Positions 1 through 8,087 of a DNA stretch of 48,473 nt are shown here, one piece after another. Position 1 is the first letter of the stretch. The number at the start of each line of letters is the position of its first letter. Both the position numbers and the translations under genes were made by a program. The stretch covers positions 52,562 to 101,034 of the forward strand of contig NZ_JADWYU010000136.1 of assembly GCF_016786325.1 (NCBI RefSeq), written 5' to 3'. Source of the stretch: Frankia nepalensis. Its GTDB lineage: Bacteria; Actinomycetota; Actinomycetes; Frankiales; Frankiaceae. The notes under the pieces are model-generated. The model was not told where the DNA came from, ran no database searches, and saw only the letters and a program-made list of their open reading frames with translations.

Positions 1-2085
1 CGGGGATCTTCCCCACAGGTAGGTCTCGCCGAGCAGGCGGCGCAGGTCGTCCCCGCCCGCGCGGGGATCTTCCCTCGGCTGGCGACACCGCCGGCACGGC
101 CGGGGCGTCGTCCCCGCCCGCGCGGGGATCTTCCCACCGCAGCCCGGCCCATGTTGGTGGCCCTGTGGTCGTCCCCGCCCGCGCGGGGATCTTCCCTCGC
201 CATGGTCGTCGCCGCGCGCCGCGACGTCGTCGTCCCCGCCCGCGCGGGGATCTTCCGAGATCGCCGCCTTCGGCCGGCTCAACGACGAGGTCGTCCCCGC
301 CCGCGCGGGGATCTTCCCCGGACCGCGTCATGCCCGTTGACCAGGCCGACGTCGTCCCCGCCCGCGCGGGGATCTTCCCGTCTGGTCGCGACTGATCGTG
401 TGCCCGTAGCTGTCGTCCCCGCCCGCGCGGGGATCTTCCCTACGCCGCGCCCGGTGGCGGTAGCGGTGGCGGGTCGTCCCCGCCCGCGCGGGGATCTTCC
501 CGACAGTCAGGGCCATGATCCGGCCGGCGGTGAGTCGTCCCCGCCCGCGCGGGGATCTTCCCCTCCTGACCGAGCGGGACATCCCGGCGATGGAGTCGTC
601 CCCGCCCGCGCGGGGATCTTCCGATCCCGACCAAGCTGGGTCTCGCCGCGGCGCAGTCGTCCCCGCCCGCGCGGGGATCTTCCCGCGATCGCCGCCATCA
701 CCGGGATCGCGACCGCGTCGTCCCCGCCCGCGCGGGGATCTTCCCTCACTGGAGTGCATCACTGCGCCCCGGTAGCCGTCGTCCCCGCCCGCGCGGGGAT
801 CTTCCCACACCACCGCGACCGTTCGTGTCCCCGTTGATGTCGTCCCCGCCCGCGCGGGGATCTTCCCCCGGCGCGGAACGTCACCGGACCGTTGATGACG
901 TCGTCCCCGCCCGCGCGGGGATCTTCCACGTTGCCGATCGCCGTGACGATCTCTCGGCCGGTCGTCCCCGCCCGCGCGGGGATCTTCCGGCGACGTCTGG
1001 ACAAAGAGCCGCGATGGGCTGGTCGTCCCGCCTGCGCGGGGATCTTCCGCCTGTGGTGGATGGCTGGGCGCCTCACGGGCGGTCGTCCCCGCCCGCGCGG
1101 GGATCTTCCCGCCGATCAGGATGCCGCGCGCGTTCTTGCCTTGTCGTCCCCGCCCGCGCGGGGATCTTCCCGCGGCTCCGCTGGTCGCGGCGATGACGCA
1201 GGGGTCGTCCCCGCCCGCGCGGGGATCTTCCCATCCGCGAGCACACCGCACCCTCCCCGCCACGGTCGTCCCCGCCCGCGCGGGGATCTTCCCGCGGCGT
1301 GGGGCTGGCCGCTGCAGCTCGCCGAGTCGTCCCCGCCCGCGCGGGGATCTTCCGTCGTCGGCCCAGGCGCGGTGGGCCTTCGCCTGGTCGTCCCCGCCCG
1401 CGCGGGGATCTTCCCCTGCTGATGTACGGCGGGGCGTCGTGCCTGTGGTCGTCCCCGCCCGCGCGGGGATCTTCCGCAGCTCGTCGGGAACCAGAACCTC
1501 AAGGTCGAGTCGTCCCCGCCTGCGCGGGGATCTTCCCATGCTGTTGCCATTCGTCCAGTTGCAGCTTGGGTCGTCCCCGCCCGCGCGGGGATCTTCCGCT
1601 TCTCCGACGGCTTCACGGGGGTCACGCGCCGTCGTCCCCGCCCGCGCGGGGATCTTCCGCTGGCCTGTGGTTCGCATGGAGCTCGGGAATGGTCGTCCCC
1701 GCCCGCGCGGGGATCTTCCGCGGCCAGTGGGCCGCCGCGCGCTCGAGGTGGCGTCGTCCCCGCCCGCGCGGGGATCTTCCGCGGTGGACCCCAGCCAGAG
1801 CGCCCGCTACCTGGTCGTCCCCGCCCGCGCGGGGATCTTCCCTGGGCCCAGAGGACGATCTGTGTTGCGGCCTTGTCGTCCCCGCCCGCGCGGGGATCTT
1901 CCCTCCCGGCTGGTGGGCCGGCTGAAGGATCACGAGTCGTCCCCGCCCGCGCGGGGATCTTCCCCCGTGCCGAGGTGTCGAACTGCCTGAGGTGCTGTCG
2001 TCCCCGCCCGCGCGGGGATCTTCCGCCGGGGAGCCGGTTCCGGGGGTGTTCGCGCCGGTCGTCCCCGCCCGCGCGGGGATCTTCC
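1..2085 (+). CRISPR. Type I-E-like CRISPR array, leader-distal part
   Basis: There are 34 complete repeats and a cut repeat at 1-12, separated by 34 spacers that are all 33 nt, so the period is 61 bp. The 28-nt repeat begins GTCGTCCCCGCCCGCGCGGG and ends GATCTTCC; CCCCGC and GCGGGG can form the hairpin that Cas6e cuts in type I-E systems. Full repeats start at 46 and then every 61 bp to 1022, and from 1082 every 61 bp to 2058. The repeat at 1022 is 27 nt (one C lost) and has a C-to-T change in the loop; the repeat at 1509 has the same C-to-T change. By analogy with other I-E arrays this orientation places the leader upstream, outside the window. The sequence after 2085 is GC-rich and not leader-like. 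No cas gene is visible. Long open frames across the array are artefacts of its 61-bp period. Confidence 0.98.
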
Positions 2086-2240
2086 GCTCGTGACGTTACC
2101 TGCGCCGACAGCCAGCTCGATCGTGGTCAGAGCCGCGTCGCGGCGCAGGTCACGAAGCCGGTCCGCGGGAAGCTGACGGGCCTGTTGGGCATTGGAGGAG
2201 GACGGCTGCACAGGAGAAAGACTGCCCGACGTGAGGGCGA

Positions 2241-2760
2241 TCAGTGTTGGACCGGGTCATACGTCTCGTGCGGAACAGCACGCTCCCACGCGGCCTCGAA
2301 CGCCACCGCGCACTGCGTCGCAATCACCGCGTCGGGTGACAGACGGGTCGTCAGAAACTCTCCCCGACCGGAGAAGTAATTGAACTGGGCCCGCCGGCCA
2401 TCGAATACCCAGAAGTCGTTCGCCGGGAACAACAGGCCGGTGGCCAGGTGCCGGGGCAGCCAACGGGCCTGCTCCCCGGCGCTGACGTTCGACGCGGTCG
2501 TCGCGTGCTCGAACCTGATGTAGTCGGTCACCGGCTCCGACACCACCGAACACGGCGAACCTCGACCCCGCGGCCGGTCACCTCGACCATCAGATCCAGC
2601 CACGGCCGGGGGTCAGCCACGGCCGGAACTCCTCCTGGTCGCCCACGAGCCAAGCATGAAACCACGGGTCGTCGCAGTCGCAGGAATCGCGCATCTCCAG
2701 ATGCACAGCAGACGAAAAACACGCGCGGAGCAGGGCGCCGAACTGCGGATCGGGTTCCTC
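2241..2760 (-). pseudogene. DUF6879-family protein, frameshifted remnant
   Basis: Three overlapping minus-strand frames together spell a DUF6879-type protein, a family usually found beside DUF397 and XRE regulators in actinobacteria. Frame A (about 2757-2605) gives FGALLRACFSSAVHLEMRDS and ends near GDQEEF. Frame B (about 2605-2546) gives RPWLDLMVEVTGRGVEVRR. Frame C (about 2546-2241) gives VVSEPVTDYIRFEHA, then GEQARWLPRHLATGLLFPAN and DFWVFDG, and ends AFEAAWERAVPHETYDP. At least two frame changes are needed to join them. No convincing start codon is seen for the first segment. The family match is from recalled motifs; the frame breaks are read directly from the sequence. Confidence 0.8.
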
Positions 2761-2990
2761 AGCCCCGCCCGGGATGCGGCCCAATCCCTGCTTGCCTGGC
2801 CCATAGATCCCATCGGCCGCCTCAATAAGAGCGCCTTCATGACCGCCGGAAGCCGGACCACGGCCTCGGCAGGCCGAAGCGGACTGATCAGAACCGACGC
2901 CAGGCCGAACACATTCGAGCAACGACGTCGAGAATTACCACACCGTACGGCCCCACCACAGCCCCATCGCGGGCCGCCCTCGGATCACGT

Positions 2991-3200
2991 TCAGTCGTCG
3001 AACTCACCATTGCGGACGCCGGCCAGGAAGGCGATCCACTCAGCGGTGGTGAAGTGCAGGACCGGGCCGTCGGGGTCCTTGGAGTCGCGGACGGCGCGGC
3101 CGCCGTCGGGGAGGGTGGCGACCTCGACGCATTCACCGCCGTTGCCGGCGCTGTAGGTGGACTTCCGCCAGACCAGGGCGGTGGCCGGGGTGTGGCTCAT
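2991..3200 (-). CDS. DUF397 domain protein
   Basis: This 69-residue protein has the DUF397 signature: WRKSTYSAGNGGECVEVA near residue 11, then AVRDSKDPDGPVLHF and a C-terminal TTAEWIAFLAGVRNGEFD. Its ATG overlaps the stop codon of the upstream XRE gene by 4 nt (ATGA), so the two are probably translationally coupled. DUF397 proteins pair with XRE/DUF5753 regulators across Streptomyces and relatives; in BldB- and WhiJ-type systems the small partner is thought to modulate the regulator. The decayed DUF6879 gene lies downstream on the same strand. Family assignment is confident; the specific role here is unknown. Confidence 0.93.
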   Translation of the reverse strand: MSHTPATALVWRKSTYSAGNGGECVEVATLPDGGRAVRDSKDPDGPVLHFTTAEWIAFLAGVRNGEFDD

Positions 3201-4054
3201 GGAAGATCCTCCGCCGCTTGGACGATCAGGTCGAGGGACCGCTCGGGGTCGAGCGCGAAGGCTCGGAGGCGGTTCATCGTCAGCTTATAGCGGCGTAGAT
3301 CGGCGTCCCGTTCCAGATAGACGGCGCTGTTGAGCTGCTCGACGTGCACGACCTCGCCGCCGTTCAGACCGTCGAAACCCAGGACCTTGAACGAGAAGCC
3401 GAGCGCCGGGTGGGCACCGACGGTGTAGGGCAGGATCTGGATGGTGATGTTGGGCCGGCGGGCGGCGGCGGCCAGGTGCTCCAGTTGGGCACGCATCACG
3501 GCCGGACCGCCGACTTGCCGCCGCAGGACGGCTTCGTCGAGAACGGCCCACAGGGCGAGCGCGTTGTCACCCGTGAGCCGGTTCTGCCGTTCCATGCGCA
3601 ACTCGACGCGGCGGTCGATCTCAGCGTCATCGAGGGCGGTGTTCGCCGCCCGCATGACGGCGAAGGCGTAGTCACGAGTCTGGAGCAGGCCAGGGACAAG
3701 CTGGGCTTCGAAGCACTCCCAGGTGGTGGCGCTGCTCTCGGCGGCCATGAACCGCTCGAACCAGCGAGGCACGGCGTCGGTGTAGCGGTGCCACCAGTCA
3801 GGCTCGCGGACACCGCGGGTCACGTCGAGAAGCCGAGCACGGTCCTCGTCCGGCACTTCGTAAAGATCGAGTAGGGCAGCGACGTCGCGGGCACGCGGGG
3901 CACTGATCCCGGTCTCGAGCCGACTGATCTTCGACGAGGAGCAGGACAAGTGAGCCGCGGCGGCATCGATCGTTAGCTCACGGTCCTCGCGCAGCCTGCG
4001 CAGTTCGGCGCCAAGCTGGCGGCGACGCAGCGTCGGATGGGGCTCGGCTGGCAT
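3197..4054 (-). CDS. XRE-family regulator with DUF5753 domain
   Basis: The protein has 285 residues from an ATG at 4054, preceded by a GAGGAT ribosome-binding site; the frame also has an upstream ATG at 4114 that is less well placed. Residues about 8-65 form a helix-turn-helix (LGAELRRLREDRELTID, then SSSKISRLETG). The remainder matches DUF5753, with EPDWWHRY near 85, QLVPGLLQTRDYA near 125, RQNRLTG near 160 and LPYTVGAHPALGFSF near 215. It is a likely transcription regulator working with the coupled DUF397 protein. The divergent intergenic region carries a 14-bp palindrome that is a good operator candidate for autoregulation and control of the divergent ATPase gene. Confidence 0.93.
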   Translation of the reverse strand: MPAEPHPTLRRRQLGAELRRLREDRELTIDAAAAHLSCSSSKISRLETGISAPRARDVAALLDLYEVPDEDRARLLDVTRGVREPDWWHRYTDAVPRWFERFMAAESSATTWECFEAQLVPGLLQTRDYAFAVMRAANTALDDAEIDRRVELRMERQNRLTGDNALALWAVLDEAVLRRQVGGPAVMRAQLEHLAAAARRPNITIQILPYTVGAHPALGFSFKVLGFDGLNGGEVVHVEQLNSAVYLERDADLRRYKLTMNRLRAFALDPERSLDLIVQAAEDLP

Positions 4055-4156
4055 CGGATCCTCACCTTCTGACCGCGGCCGACGGGCCGCAGCCGGCCCT
4101 CCGATGATCCACATGATTGCACGCAGCCCTCTGCATCACCGTCGAACCCAAGATGC

Positions 4157-4180
4157 ACTTGCATCGACTTGCATGCAAGT
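4157..4180. promoter_or_regulatory. Palindromic operator candidate in divergent region
   Basis: The sequence ACTTGCAT occurs at 4157-4164 and again 10 bp later at 4167-4174. The second copy is part of the perfect 14-bp palindrome ACTTGCATGCAAGT at 4167-4180. It lies between the XRE gene (minus strand) and the ATPase gene (plus strand). One-turn spacing plus a palindrome fits a dimeric HTH regulator, most simply the adjacent XRE protein. The binding partner is inferred. Confidence 0.6.
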
Positions 4181-4242
4181 AGATGATCGGTGCATCGCCG
4201 GCCGCGCGCGCCGGCTGACCCCGATCCCGTCAGGAGGACGCG

Positions 4243-4887
4243 ATGGGCGAACTCGTCTCCCACCGCGCGGCAACTCCCGCGCGTACATCCGCCGGAGACG
4301 CCCTCGACCCGCCGAATCCCCACCGTGCACCGTGCCACCTGACCTCGTCGGCAGAGTCATCCACATGGATGGCAACGCTCGCCCTGCCGGCCGTCCCCAT
4401 CGCCTGTCCGCTGGCCCGGTCCTTCGTGCGTTGGATGCTCACCTGGTGGCGGCTGGACCACGCACTCGACATCGCCGAACTGCTCACCGCTGAACTCGTC
4501 GGTAACGCCCTGACCAGCAGCCAGCTGCCTGCAGGCACAGCCGGGCACCTAGTCGATGTCCAGCTACGCCTGACGGCCGGCGACGACCGGCTTCGGATCG
4601 AGGTCCACGACCTCGACCTCCGACCGCCGGTCCCCCGCGTCCCGGACGCCGATGACGAGGGTGGCCGGGGCCTGCTTCTCGTCGAGGCCCTCGCCGAACG
4701 CTGGGGACACGACCTCGTGGTCGAAGGCCCGGGACCGGCCGGAAAAGTTGTCTGGGCCGAGATCGCCACGCCGGCGCCGACCACCGCTCGCGGCCTTCCA
4801 ATCCGCCCTCGGCCCGCCTGCTCCCACCCCCACCCAGCCGACCCGGCACTCCTGCGCCGCGTCTCGGACTGCCTTCACCACCTGTAA
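4243..4887 (+). CDS. RsbW/SpoIIAB-like ATP-binding protein
   Basis: The protein has 214 residues, and its ATG follows a strong GGAGGACGCG ribosome-binding site. The core (about 45-165) is a GHKL/HATPase_c_2 fold: N-box ELLTAELVGNAL near 78-89, and DEGGRGLLLVEALAERWG near 140 as the ATP-lid segment. Such stand-alone ATPases act as anti-sigma factors or regulatory kinases and often accompany XRE/DUF397 pairs in actinobacteria. The first 40 residues and the last 40 are low in complexity and poorly conserved. The partner protein is not identifiable from the sequence. Confidence 0.85.
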   Translation: MGELVSHRAATPARTSAGDALDPPNPHRAPCHLTSSAESSTWMATLALPAVPIACPLARSFVRWMLTWWRLDHALDIAELLTAELVGNALTSSQLPAGTAGHLVDVQLRLTAGDDRLRIEVHDLDLRPPVPRVPDADDEGGRGLLLVEALAERWGHDLVVEGPGPAGKVVWAEIATPAPTTARGLPIRPRPACSHPHPADPALLRRVSDCLHHL

Positions 4888-4956
4888 GCCGATCTCCCAA
4901 CGACCAGAAGACCTGCTCACCTTCCCCGGAACCGCCGAACCGTTCTGGAGGACGCG

Positions 4957-5616
4957 ATGGCCCAGCCCGCGCCACGCCCCCAGTCCCACCCCACGACCCC
5001 AGCTGACCCGTCACCTGGCGCGGCCCCCGCGTTCCACCTGGTAGACCCGACCCCGCGGCCCGCCTATGGCTACCTCGCCGTCCCCGACGACGACGAAGAC
5101 CAGATCAACAGTCTCCACGCCCGCCTGGCCACCCACGCCACCGATGCCGGCCTGACCCTGCTCGAGGTCTACGTCGACCGCGACACCACCCCCACCACAC
5201 CCGACCGCCCCGGCCTCGAAGACCTCCTCGCCGAGCTCGCCCACCACCCCGGCGCCGTGCTCCTCGTCCCCGGACCCAGCCACCTACCCGCTACCCCGAC
5301 CGCGCACCACGCTCTCACCCACCGGCTCGCCCAGACCCGCGCCACCCTGCGCGCGCTCTCCACCCCACCGCCGCGCCTTCCCGCTGCCCAGGCACCGCAC
5401 TGCGTACCCCAACCGTCGGCGCCCGGACCGGGCCTCGGCCCCCTCACCGCCGAGGGCACGTTCGAGCTCACCCTGCGCCCCGACGACGCCGCCGCCACCC
5501 TCATCAGCGCCCTCGTCCGCCTTCCCGCCGACGCCCGCTTCGTCGAGAGCTACGGCGACGTCGCCACCACCCTGGTCTTCCACCCGGCACCGGACACCGC
5601 CGGGCAGCCTCGATGA
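4957..5616 (+). CDS. Serine-recombinase-like protein lacking the catalytic serine
   Basis: The 219-residue product has a resolvase N-terminal-domain pattern at about 36-135. AYGYLAVPDDDEDQ stands where active resolvases have YARVSTDDQ. GLTLLEVYVDRD follows, then DRPGLEDLLAEL (the RPGL motif), then GAVLLVPGPSHL where an active enzyme has an arginine-rich RLDRLGR-like segment. The catalytic serine and the later arginines are absent, so recombination activity is unlikely. Residues about 160-210 form a second small domain containing FELTLRPDDAAATLISALVRL. The ATG follows GGAGGACGCG, the same context as the gene at 4243. The stop overlaps the next ATG (ATGA). The fold assignment is by motif reading only. 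Confidence 0.6.
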   Translation: MAQPAPRPQSHPTTPADPSPGAAPAFHLVDPTPRPAYGYLAVPDDDEDQINSLHARLATHATDAGLTLLEVYVDRDTTPTTPDRPGLEDLLAELAHHPGAVLLVPGPSHLPATPTAHHALTHRLAQTRATLRALSTPPPRLPAAQAPHCVPQPSAPGPGLGPLTAEGTFELTLRPDDAAATLISALVRLPADARFVESYGDVATTLVFHPAPDTAGQPR

Positions 5617-6227
5617 CCACCACAACCGGCCCGGGACCAGCCAGCGGGCGAACGGGAAGCCCGGCCCACCAGTTGATGATCAGTCTCGACAGCGCGGCGG
5701 ACGCCTTCCATTCCGTGGAGCTGGAGCCTTTCCGTTTCCCGGTCAGGCCCGGTGTGCTCCTCGACCGGCACCCCGCCCCTGCCGGCGCGAGCGGACCCAC
5801 GCCCGGCGGCTCACCCGGCTTCAACAACCAGCCTGGGCACGGCAGCGGGGTGACGTTCGTCGCCGCGCATCCACATCCACCCGAGGCCAAGGCCCGCACG
5901 TTGGCCGCTACCAGCAGCGCCCGTGCCCTGGTGATCTGCCCCCGCCTCGCCTCCCCCGCCCGTGCCCAGCTGGCCCTCGTCGTTGCCCGTCTCCTCGCCG
6001 ACCAGCGTCACCCCGCTGCCAGCTCTCCGCCTGTGATCACCTGTGGCACCCGGCCGACCTGTGCCTGGGAAAGCGGAACGGTGATCCTCCCCCACCTGGT
6101 CACCGTCGTCACCCCTGACGCCATCCAGATGCGCGTCGTCTGGGAACTCACGCATCACCTCCACCTCCCGGCCTGGCCCGAAGATCTCCGTCCGAGGCGT
6201 GCCCGCCCCACCGCGGTTGTGCCATGA
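5613..6227 (+). CDS. Hypothetical protein, middle gene of a coupled trio
   Basis: The 204-residue protein is coupled by ATGA overlaps to both neighbours (4957-5616 upstream and 6224-6874 downstream), which supports it as a real gene. I do not recognise the family. Residues about 1-90 are rich in Pro, Gly and Ala. From about 90 there is an alternating hydrophobic pattern (ARALVICPRLASPARAQLAL, then GTVILPHLVTVVTPDAIQMR) suggesting a small alpha/beta domain. No signal peptide or membrane segment is evident. Context next to an inactive recombinase-like protein and an XRE protein suggests a regulatory or DNA-linked operon, which is inference only. Confidence 0.6.
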   Translation: MTTTTGPGPASGRTGSPAHQLMISLDSAADAFHSVELEPFRFPVRPGVLLDRHPAPAGASGPTPGGSPGFNNQPGHGSGVTFVAAHPHPPEAKARTLAATSSARALVICPRLASPARAQLALVVARLLADQRHPAASSPPVITCGTRPTCAWESGTVILPHLVTVVTPDAIQMRVVWELTHHLHLPAWPEDLRPRRARPTAVVP

Positions 6228-6874
6228 CGCCGACGACGATCGTCAGCACCAGCCGCCAGGCCGCCGGCGTCCCCGAACCGGCGGCTGGCGGATCTACGAC
6301 GACAAGCCGCACCGCGCAGGACTGGGCGGCGGTCGCTGCCGCGCTCAATGCCCGCCTGGCTGCCTGCCGCCTCACCCAGCAACGCCTTGCCGATCTCTCC
6401 AACATCTCGGTCGCGACGATCCGCGTCCTGCAGCGCGGCACCGGTACCCGCCGCGTCCGCGATGACACCCTCGCCGCCATCTCCCGCGCCCTCGGATGGC
6501 CCGCCAATCACCTCCTTCGTGTCCTCCTCGAGGGCATCGCCGCCGACCAGGCCCACAGCGCAGTGCCCGCCGGTCTCGATGCCAAGCAACACCCGCGCCA
6601 GCCAGCGGCAGCCGGTCCTCGGACCGCGCCGGGCGGCGGACAGCACCCGCTCACGCGGATCACCACCGAGTTGGACACGGCGAGCACCGCGATCGACGAG
6701 GCCCGCGCCTGTCTCACCCACGCCAACCAGCTCGACTCCGCGGAGCGCGACCTGGCCGTCGCCTGGTTGGAAACCGCGACCGCCCGTCTCGAACAGACCC
6801 GGACACTGATCGTTCGGGTGACCACGGCAGTCGACACAGCGGCGACCCCGGGCGACGACGCCGGCCGCGGCTGA
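6224..6874 (+). CDS. XRE-type helix-turn-helix protein
   Basis: The protein has 216 residues and is coupled to the preceding gene by ATGA. Residues about 33-90 are a classical XRE HTH: WAAVAAALNARLAACRLTQQ, then RLADLSNISVATIRVLQRGTG, then DDTLAAISRALGWPANHL. A proline/glycine linker follows. A helical C-terminal segment (about 145-205) contains LDTASTAIDEARACLTHA and LDSAERDLAVAWLETA, compatible with a coiled-coil dimerisation region. It probably regulates the operon or the conjugation genes that start about 140 bp downstream. The target is not known. Confidence 0.8.
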   Translation: MTPTTIVSTSRQAAGVPEPAAGGSTTTSRTAQDWAAVAAALNARLAACRLTQQRLADLSNISVATIRVLQRGTGTRRVRDDTLAAISRALGWPANHLLRVLLEGIAADQAHSAVPAGLDAKQHPRQPAAAGPRTAPGGGQHPLTRITTELDTASTAIDEARACLTHANQLDSAERDLAVAWLETATARLEQTRTLIVRVTTAVDTAATPGDDAGRG

Positions 6875-6911
6875 TCGCTTCATCGGCCATCCCTTGGCCT
6901 GTGGCCTGGGG

Positions 6912-7010
6912 CGATGTCGTCGGTGATGTCGTCACCGATGTGGTGCGGCGCGCGCGGGCCGGGGCGGCGCTGGCCGCGAGGGCTGTGGCGATGACGCCGG
7001 GTCGGATCGT
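6912..7010 (+). promoter_or_regulatory. CGATG 12-bp array and CGGATCGT box (copy A)
   Basis: NGATG pentamers start at 6912, 6924 and 6936 (exact 12-bp steps). After a degenerate stretch another CGATG lies at 6989. Fourteen bases from that start comes CGGATCGT (7003-7010), and 7 nt later the ATG at 7018. The same arrangement precedes the genes at 12723, 17801 and 38826. There is no conventional Shine-Dalgarno sequence between box and ATG. The array could be a DNA-protein site or an RNA leader; this is not determined. Confidence 0.7.
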
Positions 7011-7017
7011 GCGCGGC

Positions 7018-7536
7018 ATGTCCCAGCTGAACAGGCCGGCCGCCAGCCGGCGATCATGCCCATCGCGCGCCACACCGCGACGCCTCGAGAAGACGAAGAC
7101 CTCAGAACCCGGACCGGCCCGAGCTGACCACAAGTCCGCACGGTGGGCGGCGGGCTGGCGGCGCCGGGCCCGCGGTCTGCTCACAGCCACCGCCGTAGCG
7201 ATGTTGGCTCTGGTCGGTGCGTTCCCAGGAACGGCCGTCGCGTCCACCACTCCGCCGGCTGGCGAGGCGGCGGGGGTGCCGGGGATCACCGTTAACCCGG
7301 ACTGGCGGGACATGCCCGGCCGGGAAAAGATCGAAATGTTCCTGGACACGGCGTCGCAGGTCGGCCTGGCGTGCTGCATCGGCGCGGTGGTGATCGGTGG
7401 GGCCGCGATGGGCATCGGCCGGGCGAGCGGGGCCGGGCAGGCCTCCAGCCGGGGGCTGGCGATGGTGCTGGGCGGGGGCGGCGGGGCGGTCCTGATCCTG
7501 CTGGCGCCAGCGCTGATCGGCTGGGCAAGCGGATGA
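7018..7536 (+). CDS. VirB2/TrbC pilin-like membrane protein
   Basis: The start is placed at ATG 7018 because this ATG is at the conserved distance from the box seen at three other genes; ATG 6991 in the same frame is the alternative. The product has 172 residues. A basic N-terminus is followed by a probable signal peptide (ARGLLTATAVAMLALVGAF, cleavage near AVA/ST). The mature part has two membrane segments: VGLACCIGAVVIGGAAMGI and AMVLGGGGGAVLILLAPAL. A signal peptide plus two hydrophobic helices and a glycine-rich turn is the VirB2/TrbC layout. The stop overlaps the next ATG (ATGA). Its position at the head of the conjugation operon supports a pilin or translocon subunit. Confidence 0.7.
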   Translation: MSQLNRPAASRRSCPSRATPRRLEKTKTSEPGPARADHKSARWAAGWRRRARGLLTATAVAMLALVGAFPGTAVASTTPPAGEAAGVPGITVNPDWRDMPGREKIEMFLDTASQVGLACCIGAVVIGGAAMGIGRASGAGQASSRGLAMVLGGGGGAVLILLAPALIGWASG

Positions 7537-8087
7537 GCGCCCCGGAGCCCGACCCCGCTGGCACCCCGCCCGGCTGGGGCACCGGTGCTGGCTGGATACC
7601 CGGGTCCGACTGGGATCGCGGTCCGGGGCTGGGCGCGGCCGGTTGGATGGGCTGGCGCCCGCCGGAGCCAGCGGACCCGGCGGCGGTGACACGACCGACC
7701 ATGCGCGAACCCCCACCCGGCCGGGAGCCGGCGCCGGGCCAGACGGTCGTCACCGACAGATGGCTGCGCCTGCTGTGCTGGCTGGCGGTGACGGTGATGC
7801 TCGCCGTGCTGGCGCTGTGCGCGGTGGCGACTTGGAAGGTGCTGGCCGCGCCAGCACAGACGCCGCGATGCACGGCCGCCGGACCGGTGGCCGTCTGGTC
7901 ACCTGGCCCGCGCGCGCCTGCGGGCTGCCCGCTGGGAGATGACAGCCCTTCACACGAGCCGCCAGCTGATCTGTCCCCGCCGACCGTCCGGCCAGCCGCA
8001 GCCTCGCCAGCCGTTTCCATCCGGCAGACGCCTCGGCGTGCCCGGGCCTCGGCCGGGTGGGGAGGGCGGTCGGCGTGGGTGAGGTGA
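7533..8087 (+). CDS. Single-pass membrane protein of the T4SS operon
   Basis: The 184-residue protein starts at an ATG overlapping the previous stop and ends in GTGA overlapping the next start. Residues about 1-72 are Pro/Gly-rich and probably cytoplasmic. One transmembrane helix (LLCWLAVTVMLAVLALCAVA, about 79-98) follows. The remaining 85 residues are Pro/Ala/Ser-rich and probably extracytoplasmic. A one-TM protein between a pilin-like protein and a VirB6-like protein is common in actinobacterial conjugation loci, but I cannot name a family. Confidence 0.7.
   Translation: MSAPEPDPAGTPPGWGTGAGWIPGSDWDRGPGLGAAGWMGWRPPEPADPAAVTRPTMREPPPGREPAPGQTVVTDRWLRLLCWLAVTVMLAVLALCAVATWKVLAAPAQTPRCTAAGPVAVWSPGPRAPAGCPLGDDSPSHEPPADLSPPTVRPAAASPAVSIRQTPRRARASAGWGGRSAWVR

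Noticed and set aside
885-899. CGGACCGTTGATGAC inside a CRISPR spacer, resembling the conserved box plus ATG
   Set aside because: Only the 8-bp box is shared, spacing to the ATG differs and no CGATG array precedes it; likely chance.
151-2211. Several long open frames (up to 449 codons) on both strands across the CRISPR array
   Set aside because: They arise from the repeating 61-bp unit and encode repeated PRGRG/ARAGI-type peptides; no ribosome-binding sites or domain content.
2088-2211. Minus-strand frame reading LPADRLRDLRRDAALTTIEL beside the array
   Set aside because: It could be the start of a gene cut by the array, but it runs straight into repeats and has no recognisable domain; not enough to call.
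6901-7017. Translating array copy A as the N-terminus of the pilin-like protein (GDVVGDVVTDVV)
   Set aside because: The same 12-bp array precedes three other genes outside their frames, so it is better read as a DNA or RNA element.
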